Source: Candidatus Yanofskybacteria bacterium CG10_big_fil_rev_8_21_14_0_10_36_16 (GTDB lineage: Bacteria; Patescibacteria; Paceibacteria; 2-02-FULL-40-12; IGHO2-01-FULL-4-A). From it: a stretch of DNA of 64,000 bases. How positions within the stretch are numbered: the first letter of the stretch is position 1; every line of letters starts with the position of its first letter. Below are positions 26,567 through 35,387 of this stretch, in pieces. The stretch covers positions 82,587 through 146,586 of the forward strand of contig PCXQ01000005.1 in the NCBI GenBank assembly GCA_002794035.1, written 5' to 3'. The notes beneath the pieces were generated by a model that made no database searches, was not told where the DNA came from, and was given only the letters and a program-made list of their open reading frames with translations. The position numbers and the translations under genes were made by a program.

Positions 26567-26782
26567 TTATAATTTTTCTATCTCCTTTAAATCCTTATCT
26601 GGTAGCCACAGAATAAACAGTCCAAGAACAATGCCGCCTATGGCAGTCCAGGCGTGACCACCGTTAAAAAGCCAAACATCTATCCAATCAAGCACATACC
26701 AAATACCACGCCAAATTAAGACAAGGCCTAAAACTATTGATATGTTTCGTGAAAGAGTTCGTAATGTTATTTTATTTTTCAT
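26567..26782 (-). CDS. Small two-TM membrane protein
   Basis: A 71-residue protein with two hydrophobic stretches (NISIVLGLVLIWRGIWYVL and AIGGIVLGLFILWLPD) around a Trp-rich loop. Similar tiny proteins are common in Patescibacteria; function unknown. Confidence 0.55.
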   Translation of the reverse strand: MKNKITLRTLSRNISIVLGLVLIWRGIWYVLDWIDVWLFNGGHAWTAIGGIVLGLFILWLPDKDLKEIEKL

Positions 26783-26879
26783 ACAAATATTTTATCACAC
26801 AAAATTTAGTATATCCTGCCCCCTACGAATTTTTTAATTAATTATCCTTATAATTTATTAATAAAATTAAAATTATTTT

Positions 26880-27836
26880 CTACTCCGCTAAACCATTGAG
26901 AATTTTTTGAACTGCCTTTATGCTGTCCATATCATAAATAGAAATGGCCAGAACTTTTTTGTTCACTTTTTTTAAAATTTTAATCTTTTTTTCAAGCTCC
27001 TCTGGTGAAACCTCGTCGCTTTTACTTATGAAAAGGTGTTCCGGTTTTTTAAGAAGTTCTTCACTATATTCTCCGAGCTCTTTTCTGATTGTTTTGTAAT
27101 CCAACATTAAATCTTCAGATTGAGCCGAAACAAAATGGAATAATATTTTCGTTCGCTCAATATGCCTTAAAAATTTAATGCCAAGTCCTTTACCAGAAGA
27201 TGCTCCTTCAATAAGACCCGGAATATCTGCAAGCATCATCCCATAATACACTCCCAGATTGGGTTCAAGTGTAGTGAATTGATAATTAGCAACCTTGCTT
27301 TTTGCATTAGTTAATTCGTTCAACAAACTAGATTTACCCACATTGGGCAAGCCAACAAACCCAATATCTGCAATGAGCTTAAGCTCTAAACGCAATGTAA
27401 ATTTTTCCCCCGGCAAACCTTCTTGAAATCTAGTAGGGCTTGTATTGTGTGGCCCTCGAAAAAGAAAATTACCTTTTCCGCCATGACCGCCTTTTGCCAC
27501 TAAAACACGTTGGTCAACTTTTGTAATTTCTTCATCTACACCCGTATCAAGATTATGTATAACCGTTCCAACTGGCACCTTTATTATTAAATCATCTCCT
27601 TTGTTGCCATCGTTATATTGAGCCTTGCCGTTTTGGCCATCAGCCGCTTTGAGTTCTTTTTTAAAGCGCATCTGATTAAGCAAATCCAAATTGGAAGCAC
27701 CGTCGAGGTACACACTTCCGCCGTTACCACCTCTGCCACCGGTTGGTCCAAGACTCATCTTGTTTGAATTAAAAGCAACCTTGCCACGACCTCCGTTGCC
27801 GGCGATTACCTCAATTGTAACGTCATCAATAAGCAT
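26880..27836 (-). CDS. obgE: GTPase ObgE/CgtA
   Basis: A 318-residue protein: N-terminal Obg glycine-rich fold (IEVIAGNGGRGKVAF, GPTGGRGGNGGSVYLDG), then a G domain with GLPNVGKSSL (G1), a G2 region near NYQFTTLEPN, DIPGLIEGAS (G3) and ISKSDE (G4). The variable C-terminal OCT extension is absent, giving the shorter form. It acts in late 50S subunit assembly. Its stop lies 15 bases downstream-oriented from the helicase start, so both may be co-transcribed. Confidence 0.95.
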   Translation of the reverse strand: MLIDDVTIEVIAGNGGRGKVAFNSNKMSLGPTGGRGGNGGSVYLDGASNLDLLNQMRFKKELKAADGQNGKAQYNDGNKGDDLIIKVPVGTVIHNLDTGVDEEITKVDQRVLVAKGGHGGKGNFLFRGPHNTSPTRFQEGLPGEKFTLRLELKLIADIGFVGLPNVGKSSLLNELTNAKSKVANYQFTTLEPNLGVYYGMMLADIPGLIEGASSGKGLGIKFLRHIERTKILFHFVSAQSEDLMLDYKTIRKELGEYSEELLKKPEHLFISKSDEVSPEELEKKIKILKKVNKKVLAISIYDMDSIKAVQKILNGLAE

Positions 27837-27851
27837 CGAAAATTATAATTA

Positions 27852-29045
27852 TTATACAAATGTTAGAGCTATTCCTTTTTTATTAGCTCTTCCAGTTCTG
27901 CCGATTCTATGAATATAATCATCATAGCTCTCTGGAATCTCATAATTTATTACATGAGTAATGTTTGATATATCTAATCCGCGAGCGACCACATCCGTAG
28001 CAACCAAAATTTGAAGCTGGTTATTTCTGAAAAGATTGAGGGCATTTTGCCTCTGAGATTGATTTTTGTTCCCGTGAATAGATCTAGCCTTAAATCCCCT
28101 GTCAGACAAATCTCTAGAGAGTCTTTCAACGCCTTGTTTAGTTCTTCCAAAAATTAAAACCTTACTAAACTCCGGCTTAATAAGCATATCGTGAAGCACC
28201 TCTATTTTCGCCTTACCCCCTGTTTTTATTACATCCTGATCAACATTTTCAGCTGTCTCCCTAGTTTTTACAGAAATAATAACTGGGTTGCGCAAAAACT
28301 CGTCGATCATTTTATAAATCTCCTTAGAAATAGTAGCAGAAAAGAAAAGCGAATGACGCATTTTCGGCAAACCAAGCATTAAAAATTTTACATCTCTTAT
28401 AAAGCCCATATCAAACATCCTATCTACTTCATCCAGAACAACAGAATTAAATTCTTCTAAACGAATAACTTTCCTTTGAATAAGATCTTTTAATCTTCCG
28501 GGCGTTCCAATAACAAAATTATGATTCCTTCTTAGTTTGGCGATCTGCTGACCGATGTTCGCCCCACCAACACAACACACCGAATATGTTTGCATTCTCA
28601 ATGCCAGACTTCTAAGCTCATCGTCAATTTGTATTGCCAGTTCCCTAGTGGGTACAACAATCAAGACTTTCTCTTTTGGATTTTTTAATATTTTTTGAAA
28701 CAAAGGAATCAAAAATGCTCCAGTTTTTCCGGTTCCAGTATTAGCAACTCCAACGACATCTGCCCCCTTCAAAACATGAGGAATGACTTTGTCTTGAATT
28801 GGCGTTGGAGATAAATAGCCCCTTAAAGAAATGTTATCCTTCAATATCTGCTCAATAGCAAAATCATTGAACGAATGTTCAGAAACAAATTGTTCATTAG
28901 GTTCCAAAGGCTTGACCTTATTAATGAAGCGCGCGATATTTATGTTAGATTTTTTACGGACTCTTTTAAAAGGAGTTCGAAAAGAAGACCGCTTTCGAAA
29001 ACCAGAATTAGCTTTCGGCTGTCTAGAAAAATTACGTAATGTCAT
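27852..29045 (-). CDS. DEAD-box RNA helicase (DEVD variant)
   Basis: A 397-residue helicase with a basic N-terminal tail (RKRSSFRTPFKRVRKKSN). Motifs: Q motif YLSPTPIQ, motif I ANTGTGKTGAF, Ia VPTRELA, Ib TPGRLKD, II as DEVD rather than DEAD, III SAT, IV ILIFGRT-like, V VATDVVARGLDI and VI HRIGRTGR. It ends just after motif VI (GIALTFV), with no C-terminal RNA-binding extension. Likely role: RNA remodelling or ribosome assembly, in line with the ObgE neighbour. Confidence 0.92.
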   Translation of the reverse strand: MTLRNFSRQPKANSGFRKRSSFRTPFKRVRKKSNINIARFINKVKPLEPNEQFVSEHSFNDFAIEQILKDNISLRGYLSPTPIQDKVIPHVLKGADVVGVANTGTGKTGAFLIPLFQKILKNPKEKVLIVVPTRELAIQIDDELRSLALRMQTYSVCCVGGANIGQQIAKLRRNHNFVIGTPGRLKDLIQRKVIRLEEFNSVVLDEVDRMFDMGFIRDVKFLMLGLPKMRHSLFFSATISKEIYKMIDEFLRNPVIISVKTRETAENVDQDVIKTGGKAKIEVLHDMLIKPEFSKVLIFGRTKQGVERLSRDLSDRGFKARSIHGNKNQSQRQNALNLFRNNQLQILVATDVVARGLDISNITHVINYEIPESYDDYIHRIGRTGRANKKGIALTFV

Positions 29046-29058
29046 ATTGTTTTATTTA

Positions 29059-29084
29059 AAAACCCCTTCGCGCGAAGGGGTTTT
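29059..29084 (-). terminator. Terminator of the copper operon
   Basis: AAACCCCTTCG/CGAAGGGGTTT with T runs on both sides. On the minus strand it follows the csoR-copA-cupredoxin unit and lies just upstream of the helicase gene. Confidence 0.8.
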
Positions 29085-29265
29085 CATAAAGCACCAGCGA
29101 GAAGATTGGTTAATATCTATATATTATCTTAATACTATTCTATATCGGTCCATTTGTCAATAGGATAACTTTTAAAAAATATGACGTACCTCGTGTAGAG
29201 CTGCCGGCATTGGGACAAGTCAGAACCCTTTCTTATCAAACAAAGCTATACATAGAGTCAATTTT

Positions 29266-29661
29266 TTAATTGAAATCAATAGAAAAATTATACATTCCCA
29301 TACTACAAAGTCCTTTTATTGATTGTCCTGCTTTGGGCATTCCTAAATCAATAATCTCTTCTCCGGTTGGGGCTAATATTTTTTGAAAACCAACTGAACG
29401 AATTACAAGCGATGATGAACAATCATAAGTGCTGTCTGTTTTAACGATAAGTTTTGTGGGAATTCCGGCTTTTGCCGTAGATACCCTTGGCGAATATCCT
29501 CCTTTCGCATTTACTGTAATGTATTGAACTCCGTCTATTATCTCATTGTTCTGAACAGTGTCGCTTGTCGCGCTGTTTTCTGATTTTGAACCACCAAGAA
29601 AAATAATGCCAATGCTTATGACAAGTGCGGTCGTAATAATAATTGAGGCTATTTTATTCAT
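29266..29661 (-). CDS. Membrane-anchored cupredoxin-like protein
   Basis: A 131-residue protein with an N-terminal anchor and a cupredoxin-like domain (YITVNAKGGYSPRVSTAKAG at residue about 46). Possible copper ligands are Cys in TYDCSSS and Cys/Met in GLCSMGMYNF. It is like the small plastocyanin-type domains encoded beside CopA and SafE-like proteins. It is last in the CsoR operon, seven bases from the preceding gene, so it probably binds exported copper. Confidence 0.75.
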   Translation of the reverse strand: MNKIASIIITTALVISIGIIFLGGSKSENSATSDTVQNNEIIDGVQYITVNAKGGYSPRVSTAKAGIPTKLIVKTDSTYDCSSSLVIRSVGFQKILAPTGEEIIDLGMPKAGQSIKGLCSMGMYNFSIDFN

Positions 29662-29667
29662 AAATGA

Positions 29668-30675
29668 TTAGATATTAAATAAGGGGTTAATAATTCCAAG
29701 CCCAGCAAGTCCAGCGAGAAAAGAGAATACACCAAGCCCCACCACCACAACACCTGCAGACTTAAAAAATAGAGGAGCATGTTTTCCATGTGCGAACGAT
29801 GCCGACCCGAATGAAAGAAGTGCAAGCACCGGAAGTGTCCCAAGGGCAAATGCGAGCATAATAAGAAGCCCGGACAAGAACGATCCGCTGCCAAGTGCGG
29901 AAACCTGCATTGACTGCGTGAAACCGCATGGCAAAAAAAATGTAGCAAAGCCGATTATGAGTGGTGTGAAGGTTTTGTGTTCTATTTTCTTTAAAAAATT
30001 AAAAATTCCCGATGGTAATGCAATTTTATTTTTTGTAAATACTCCAATTAAATTTAACCCAAGCAACAACATCACAATAGAAGCCAAAAGCCCCAGAATT
30101 GCCGTAAGAGTGAAGTTGATACCAATGGCACTGCCGACTGCTCCCAGAATCCCTCCCAACACCGAAAAACTAACCAGTCTTCCTGTATGAAAAAGCACGA
30201 ACGTTTTTGTATCGCTTACATTATCCTGTGATACCTTGGCCGAAAGAGACAGCACAAGACCACCGACTATGGCAAGACAGCTTGATACCGAGGCAATAAG
30301 CCCGATTATAAAACTTGTCAATGGAGTTGTTTGTCCTCCAATACCGAAATTTAAAATTCCTGATTTTTGCAAAAGAAAGAATAAAGCAAAGAATGCAAGT
30401 CCGATCGGCACGGCTTTCCAAATTACGCCTTTGTTTTCTTTTTCTGCAATAGACTTTTCTACCGATAATTTATATCCGTTATCTTTAATTTTTTCTGTTA
30501 GAATTTGAGCCAACGATTCAATGTCTTGATCGCTGTTAGTTTCTATTTCAACAGTCTCTCTTCCTAAGTTAACCTGGACATTTTTTATAAAACTCTGCTC
30601 ACTCAGAGTATCTTCAATAAATATTTTGCATGAGGCACAATGAGTGCCGGAAACATGAAATGTATATGTTTTCAT
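29668..30675 (-). CDS. HMA-SafE fusion: metal-binding domain plus six-TM transporter-like domain
   Basis: A 335-residue protein with an N-terminal heavy-metal-associated domain (SGTHCASCKIFIEDTL, C13 and C16) fused to a sulfite exporter TauE/SafE or UreH_2/DsbD-like membrane domain with the Pro/Cys-containing segments SSCLAIVGGLV and FLPCGFTQSMQ. Such fusions are found next to CopA and supply or remove copper at the membrane. It has a two-base gap to copA and seven bases to the cupredoxin gene. Confidence 0.85.
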   Translation of the reverse strand: MKTYTFHVSGTHCASCKIFIEDTLSEQSFIKNVQVNLGRETVEIETNSDQDIESLAQILTEKIKDNGYKLSVEKSIAEKENKGVIWKAVPIGLAFFALFFLLQKSGILNFGIGGQTTPLTSFIIGLIASVSSCLAIVGGLVLSLSAKVSQDNVSDTKTFVLFHTGRLVSFSVLGGILGAVGSAIGINFTLTAILGLLASIVMLLLGLNLIGVFTKNKIALPSGIFNFLKKIEHKTFTPLIIGFATFFLPCGFTQSMQVSALGSGSFLSGLLIMLAFALGTLPVLALLSFGSASFAHGKHAPLFFKSAGVVVVGLGVFSFLAGLAGLGIINPLFNI

Positions 30676-30677
30676 AT

Positions 30678-32972
30678 TTATAGTTTTTTATTTTTAATTC
30701 GTAATGAATTCGACACAACCGACACACTGGACATTGCCATGGCAAAACCAGCAAAAACAGGATTGAGAAGCCACCCAAAGACCGGATACAAAACCCCGGC
30801 TGCAAGAGGAATTCCGACAATATTATAAATAAATGCCCAAAAAAGATTCTGCTTTATTCCACGCATAGTAATCCTTGATAGCTTAATTGCCTTAACAAGC
30901 TTTGAAATATCACCACCAAGAAGAGTAATGCCTGCAGACTCTATTGCAACATCAGTTCCTGTCCCCATAGCAATTCCTACATCCGATTGAGCAAGCGCAG
31001 GGGCATCATTTACACCATCACCAGCCATTGCCACCACCCGACCTTGCGACTGAAGACTTTTTATCTTTTCAAGCTTATCTTGTGGCAATACATGAGCTAC
31101 AACATCATCTATGCCCACAAGCGATCCTATGTACTTAGCGGCTTTTTCATCATCGCCAGTTAGCATAACCGCTTTAATTCCAAGAGCATGAAGATTCTTT
31201 ACTGCTTCGACTGACTCAGGCTTAACCTCATCAGCCACCATGACAAAGCCAAGAACTTTTTCTTTAACAGCAAGAATAACCGGTGTTTTACCTTGCAGGG
31301 TAAACACATCTAGCTTTGTAGAATCAAAAGGAATTTTTAAATCATTTATGAGCGTTGCATTACCAACATAGTATTCCATACCATAAATTTTTCCCTTAAG
31401 CCCTCTGCCCTGTATGCCTTCAAAATCTGAAACCTCTAATAAACTAATATTATTCTCCTGCGCATAGCTCAGTATCGCATGAGCAATAGGATGCTCGGAT
31501 TTCTTTTCAAGCGACGCCAAAATAGATACAAGTTCATCGTCCCTTAAACTTGAGAGGTTTTGAATATCTACTAGTGTTGGTTTGCCACGGGTTAATGTGC
31601 CTGTTTTATCAAGCACAACAGTATTTACTTTATGCAATTTTTCAAGAGTAGCGGCATCTTTGATAAGAATGCCTTCTTTCGCCCCTTTGCCGACGCCAAC
31701 AATAATCGCTGTGGGGGTGGCGAGACCCAAAGCACACGGACATGCAATAACCAAAATGCCCACAAACGAAACAAGGCCAAAGGAAAGAGCTTGGGGGAAT
31801 CCCAGATATTGCGATCCTATAACAATCCAAGCACCAAAAGAAAGAAAAGCAATCACCATAACAATAGGTACAAAAATTGATGAGATTTTGTCTGCGAGAG
31901 CCTGTATTGGAGCTTTACTCCCCTGAGCATCCTCAACCATCTTGATAATCTGAGCCAGCAAGGTTTCTGATCCGACTTTCATTGCTTTAAACGTTAATGA
32001 ACCGCTGGTATTAATTGTTCCCGACACAACACTATCCCCGTTTTTTTTCTGTACTGGCATAGGTTCTCCAGTAACCATAGATTCATCAACAAAAGAAATA
32101 CCGTCAGTTACCACGCCATCCACAGGAATCTTTGCTCCTGGCTTTACTATAATAAGATCGCCATGCTTAACATCGTTGACTGGTATTTCTATTTCTTTAC
32201 CATAACGAATGACGAGTGCTGTCTTGGCTTGCAAATTAAGTAATTTTTCTATGGCATCACCCGTCTTTATTTTTGATCGAGCTTCTAAATATTTACCGAG
32301 TGCGATAAACGTAATAACTACAATTGTCACATCGTAATATTGATAATCAACATTTATAAAAGGTCGGAGTGTTTCCTCAAAAGCAGTAACTGCAAAGCTG
32401 TATAGAAATGCCGCGACAGTTCCAATACCGATCAATGTATCCATATTCGCCTTGCCATAGCGAAGAAACCTATAAAAACCGAGAAGGTATGGCTTACCAA
32501 CAACAAAGAGTATGTAAGTCGCCATCACAGGCAGGAGGTGGTGAAAAAACTCTTTCACTACATAATTCATTTCCGACACAAATCCATACTGAACAAGAAT
32601 ATCCCAGCCCATAACAAAGGCAGCAAAAATAGCAATGGGAATAGCTGAGAACACCTTATTTTTAATGTCAGCAACCTCGGCAAGCTTATCTTTTTTTGAT
32701 TGATTAAATCCCAGATGTTCCGAATGTTCGCTCTTAGACATTCCCATTTCCTCAGCAGTAGAAGGAATCTCTAGGGAATAGCCAAGCGGTTCAATGTGCT
32801 TGGAAAGATCATGAGGATTCGTCTTTAGGGGATCAAAAAAAATCTTGGCTTTTTCTGTACCATAATTAACTTCCACAGACTGAACCCCGTTGACCTTATT
32901 AAAAATCTTCTCAATGACTGAGGAACATGATGCGCAATGCATTCCTTTTACCTTGTAAGTTTCAGTGTGCAT
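30678..32972 (-). CDS. copA: CopA-type Cu(I)-exporting P1B-ATPase
   Basis: A 764-residue ATPase with an N-terminal HMA domain (KGMHCASC, C13/C16), transport motif CPC (IACPCALGLATP, about 411), phosphorylation site DKTGTLT (about 455), TGEP actuator motif, HP motif SEHPIA and GDGVNDAPAL. This is the P1B-1 group for cytoplasmic Cu(I) efflux. It starts directly after csoR (one-base gap) and is therefore induced when CsoR releases its operator. Confidence 0.95.
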   Translation of the reverse strand: MHTETYKVKGMHCASCSSVIEKIFNKVNGVQSVEVNYGTEKAKIFFDPLKTNPHDLSKHIEPLGYSLEIPSTAEEMGMSKSEHSEHLGFNQSKKDKLAEVADIKNKVFSAIPIAIFAAFVMGWDILVQYGFVSEMNYVVKEFFHHLLPVMATYILFVVGKPYLLGFYRFLRYGKANMDTLIGIGTVAAFLYSFAVTAFEETLRPFINVDYQYYDVTIVVITFIALGKYLEARSKIKTGDAIEKLLNLQAKTALVIRYGKEIEIPVNDVKHGDLIIVKPGAKIPVDGVVTDGISFVDESMVTGEPMPVQKKNGDSVVSGTINTSGSLTFKAMKVGSETLLAQIIKMVEDAQGSKAPIQALADKISSIFVPIVMVIAFLSFGAWIVIGSQYLGFPQALSFGLVSFVGILVIACPCALGLATPTAIIVGVGKGAKEGILIKDAATLEKLHKVNTVVLDKTGTLTRGKPTLVDIQNLSSLRDDELVSILASLEKKSEHPIAHAILSYAQENNISLLEVSDFEGIQGRGLKGKIYGMEYYVGNATLINDLKIPFDSTKLDVFTLQGKTPVILAVKEKVLGFVMVADEVKPESVEAVKNLHALGIKAVMLTGDDEKAAKYIGSLVGIDDVVAHVLPQDKLEKIKSLQSQGRVVAMAGDGVNDAPALAQSDVGIAMGTGTDVAIESAGITLLGGDISKLVKAIKLSRITMRGIKQNLFWAFIYNIVGIPLAAGVLYPVFGWLLNPVFAGFAMAMSSVSVVSNSLRIKNKKL

Positions 32973-32973
32973 A

Positions 32974-33249
32974 TTATTTTCTCTTGAGTTTATACACCTT
33001 GATAATCTCTTTTTTTGCCTTAATCTCTTGTCCAGATTTTATCTGGTGACTAACGCAGTGATCTAGATGATTCTCAAGAAGTAAGTCCTCAACACTTGAT
33101 AATCCCTGCTTCACGGCTGATGTTTGAGTGATTACATCGATACAATATATATCATTTTCGACCATTTTTTGAAGTCCACGCAATTGTCCCTCAAGAAGCT
33201 TAAGTCGACGAATGACCTTAAGCTTGTTTTTGTCATTCATGTATTTCAT
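32974..33249 (-). CDS. csoR: CsoR-family copper-sensing repressor
   Basis: A protein of about 91 residues, all-helical DUF156/CsoR family: RRLKLLEGQLRGLQKMVEND then YCIDVITQTSAV and LLENHLDHCV. The Cu(I) ligands Cys-His-Cys are visible (C in DIYCID, H in ENHL, C in DHCV). Start: ATG at 33249, or 33240. The promoter places the transcript start about two bases upstream of 33249, suggesting a leaderless mRNA. It represses its own operon with copA. Confidence 0.9.
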   Translation of the reverse strand: MKYMNDKNKLKVIRRLKLLEGQLRGLQKMVENDIYCIDVITQTSAVKQGLSSVEDLLLENHLDHCVSHQIKSGQEIKAKKEIIKVYKLKRK

Positions 33250-33257
33250 ATACAAGT

Positions 33258-33285
33258 ATTATATACCCCCAGGGGGTATAGTCAA
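33258..33285 (-). promoter_or_regulatory. CsoR-controlled promoter
   Basis: On the minus strand TTGACT (33285-33280) and TATAAT (33263-33258) are 16 bases apart. The spacer is almost entirely the palindrome TATACCCCC A GGGGGTATA (33262-33280), which matches the known CsoR operator consensus. Binding would block RNA polymerase directly. Confidence 0.85.
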
Positions 33286-33454
33286 GAATTGAATACAAAC
33301 TGCCTGTGGAATAGTTTTTAAACTTTTCAACCTATAGACAAAGCACTGAGTGGCACTGTTTCTCCTTGGTAAAATCCCGGTGTAATTATTTAAGCTCCCG
33401 CACATGGCTGCGGGACACTTCGGCCTCCCTTCGGTTGCACTCAGCATAAACTAT
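33286..33454. other. Junction sequence without a gene
   Basis: It contains GCTCCCGCACATGGCTGCGGGA (hairpin near 33391-33412) and ACTTCGGCCTCCCTTCGG. It separates the copper operon from a truncated permease and probably marks a recombination junction. Confidence 0.4.
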
Positions 33455-33586
33455 TCAGCAGAAGCCATGACTCCCCGCCCAGACGAGGCAAACTTCCCTA
33501 GGATACCATAAACCAAAACCTGACAGCGTACCTACTGCCGAAGCTAAAAACACAAGAATAGAAATAAGAATTATCTCAACACTCAT
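33455..33586 (-). pseudogene. Truncated 5' end of a TauE/SafE (TSUP) permease
   Basis: The frame begins MSVEIILISILVFLASAVGT and LSGFG, the usual N-terminus of TSUP permeases, and then turns into unrelated sequence (LWYPREVCLVW) before a stop at 33457-33455. The start codon overlaps the stop of the upstream gene as ATGA, a sign of a once-functional coupled pair. The rest of the permease gene is lost. Confidence 0.7.
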
Positions 33587-33747
33587 TTTTTATTTTCTTC
33601 TGCGTGAACAGTTATTTCCAAATTACAGCTATTGTGTTCTTTACACCACACTTCGCATTTCTCTGCCAGCTCTTTGTCTTCATAATGAAAACCGCATGCC
33701 TCGCACTGGTATAATTGTTTGTCATCTTCAATTAGAGTTTTGACCAT
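33583..33747 (-). CDS. Small Cys-rich (zinc-ribbon-like) protein
   Basis: A 54-residue protein beginning MVKTLIEDDKQLYQCEACGF, with Cys at 15, 18, 31, 35 and 41 and His at 21 and 38. Small proteins of this look occur next to TSUP permeases and metal genes in uncultured bacteria. It probably binds zinc or another metal; function unknown. It overlaps the truncated permease start by four bases. Confidence 0.65.
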   Translation of the reverse strand: MVKTLIEDDKQLYQCEACGFHYEDKELAEKCEVWCKEHNSCNLEITVHAEENKK

Positions 33748-33843
33748 AACTCCATTTTACCACAAAACCGCCAATTGGTGGTTTTTTGAGCTATATAAAA
33801 TATAAGTATAGTAGATAGTAATGCAAGGCTATTCCGAAGCCTT

Positions 33844-33908
33844 GGCGAAGTGCTGGCTGTTTAGGACAAAGTTGAAACTGCTTTAAGAGCAATAACCAGT
33901 CCTTCGCC
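33844..33908. other. Long imperfect hairpin between genes
   Basis: GGCGAAG (33844-33850) pairs with CTTCGCC (33902-33908), and CTGG with CCAG further in. A smaller hairpin, AAGGCT/AGCCTT, precedes it. It may be an RNA element; no gene is seen between 33748 and 33962. Confidence 0.35.
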
Positions 33909-33962
33909 GTTTGCGTTTGTTAAGAATTGAAAATATTTACTAGCAGAGTATTCTGATTAGCT

Positions 33963-34943
33963 TTAAAGCAACGATTCTTCATCTTTAGATTTTGTGTTTT
34001 CTCCTAATTCTCTAAAACTTCCTTTGCCATATGTTTTTTCAATTAACTTTGCTATTGGCAACAATCTACCAGTAAAATAAGCCTTAGTAAATAAATTAAA
34101 TACTTCTCCTAAACTATTGAATTCGTCTGGATTATTCTCAAATATATCTCTTATCAAGTCTCTTAGCTTATTTACTTCTTCATTATATACATTCACCATA
34201 TATCTATATCTGCCATCACTAATTTTCTCAATCCATGTAGAGTCATCAATTGCTGATTTTTCATTATCGAGTACATTAAGGTCTGATTTAAATTCCTTAA
34301 CCAGTCTCTGTCTCTCTTTCTCTAGTTTTGCTGTAAGAGATATTTTATCAAAATATCTCTTCTTAAATTCTAATTCCAATTCAACTGTTAAAGCCTCGTT
34401 GATATCATTAAAATAATATGCCCTACCTTTTGTTTTCTTAACTGCAAACCCTAGTCGCCTGTCACCAATTGTAAGTTTTTTATCTTCTTTTTTAAGAATA
34501 GAAAGAGAGTTAAAAGCCATAAAATGAATAAGTTCGTGTACTAATGTAGATGCAAATTTAAGCTTGTGGGTTTTCTCTTCATGAATTATATAAATACTTT
34601 GATCGTCAGGAGAAAATTTGCCTTCAAATCCTGTAAAATCAGGTCTTTTAGATAGAAATTCTGATTTCGTTTCCGTGTCTATATCTTCCCAAGTAAAAAA
34701 GTGCATGTTGTCTGCCGATACTTCAATATATTGACCCCCGTATTGATTAATAAATTCTCTCAACCGCTCATTTATTTCACGGATCAATTCTAACTCTTCT
34801 GTAGTCTTTTCTCTTTCGTTCTTCAATCTTACTTGGTTAAGAAAATTAAATTCTTGATGGTTGATAATCCTTTCTTGGTCACTAATATTACCGCCTACAA
34901 CCTCGACGGTAGCTGATTTTCTTTCTGGTTTAAATTTTTCCAT
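33963..34943 (-). CDS. HExxH zinc metallopeptidase-like protein
   Basis: A 326-residue cytoplasmic protein. TLVHELIHFMAF carries the HExxH zinc motif (about residue 136); the Glu in INEALTVELE about 45 residues later could be the third ligand, as in gluzincins. The flanks are charged and helical. No signal peptide is seen. It is not assigned to a named peptidase family; similar proteins are scattered in Patescibacteria. Confidence 0.65.
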   Translation of the reverse strand: MEKFKPERKSATVEVVGGNISDQERIINHQEFNFLNQVRLKNEREKTTEELELIREINERLREFINQYGGQYIEVSADNMHFFTWEDIDTETKSEFLSKRPDFTGFEGKFSPDDQSIYIIHEEKTHKLKFASTLVHELIHFMAFNSLSILKKEDKKLTIGDRRLGFAVKKTKGRAYYFNDINEALTVELELEFKKRYFDKISLTAKLEKERQRLVKEFKSDLNVLDNEKSAIDDSTWIEKISDGRYRYMVNVYNEEVNKLRDLIRDIFENNPDEFNSLGEVFNLFTKAYFTGRLLPIAKLIEKTYGKGSFRELGENTKSKDEESLL

Positions 34944-35006
34944 AAAATAGATTATTAAGTTCTAACATCCAAGCCCTCTACATATTGCCTGCGTAAAATA
35001 ATAAGT

Positions 35007-35036
35007 AATCACTCTCAGCGAATACGCTGGGTGATT
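35007..35036. other. Hairpin downstream of tRNA-Gln
   Basis: AATCAC-TC-TCAGCG pairs imperfectly with CGCTG-GGTGATT. A second palindrome, TGATTTTT/AAAAATCA (35086-35107), directly follows the tRNA 3' end on the minus strand and may act in termination. Confidence 0.4.
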
Positions 35037-35108
35037 TTGCTTCTATTATTTCATTATGCACCATCGAAATTTGCTAACTTCGACGTGATTTTTACGCTTA
35101 AAAATCAG

Positions 35109-35179
35109 CTGCCGGGCTAGGACTCGAACCTAGACTACATGGACCAGAACCATGCGTCCTACCATTAGACGACCCGGCA
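35109..35179 (-). tRNA. tRNA-Gln (anticodon CTG)
   Basis: Acceptor stem TGCCGGG/CCCGGCA, anticodon stem CATGG/CCATG with loop TTCTGGT (anticodon CTG), T arm CTAGG TTCGAGT CCTAG. CCA is not encoded. Confidence 0.9.
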
Positions 35180-35197
35180 AAGAATACTATTAAATCA

Positions 35198-35251
35198 ATA
35201 TTGTCGGGAAGTCCTGAAAGCAAATGGTGCTGAGGGGCGACCCGGCAATAT
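35198..35251. other. Hairpin with copied tRNA-Gln 5' end
   Basis: ATATTGTCGGG (35198-35208) pairs with CCCGGCAATAT (35241-35251), with one G-U pair. CGACCCGGCAA at 35238-35248 is identical to the 5' end region of tRNA-Gln (35170-35180), which points to a local duplication. Confidence 0.45.
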
Positions 35252-35322
35252 GATTATTTTGCCATAAAATTTGCCATTTTTCAATAATTATTAAAAAACA
35301 TTATTTTTTATTTTAAAAATAA

Positions 35323-35351
35323 TTGACTTCAAAACTAATACATATTATAAT
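35323..35351 (+). promoter_or_regulatory. typA promoter and 5' leader hairpin
   Basis: TTGACT (35323-35328), 17-base spacer, TATAAT (35346-35351). The short leader holds GGCCA GAGA TGGCC followed by TATTTTTT, which abuts the start codon at 35388: a terminator-shaped hairpin in place of a ribosome binding site. Confidence 0.8.
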
Positions 35352-35387
35352 AATTATACATTTTTGGCCAGAGATGGCCTATTTTTT

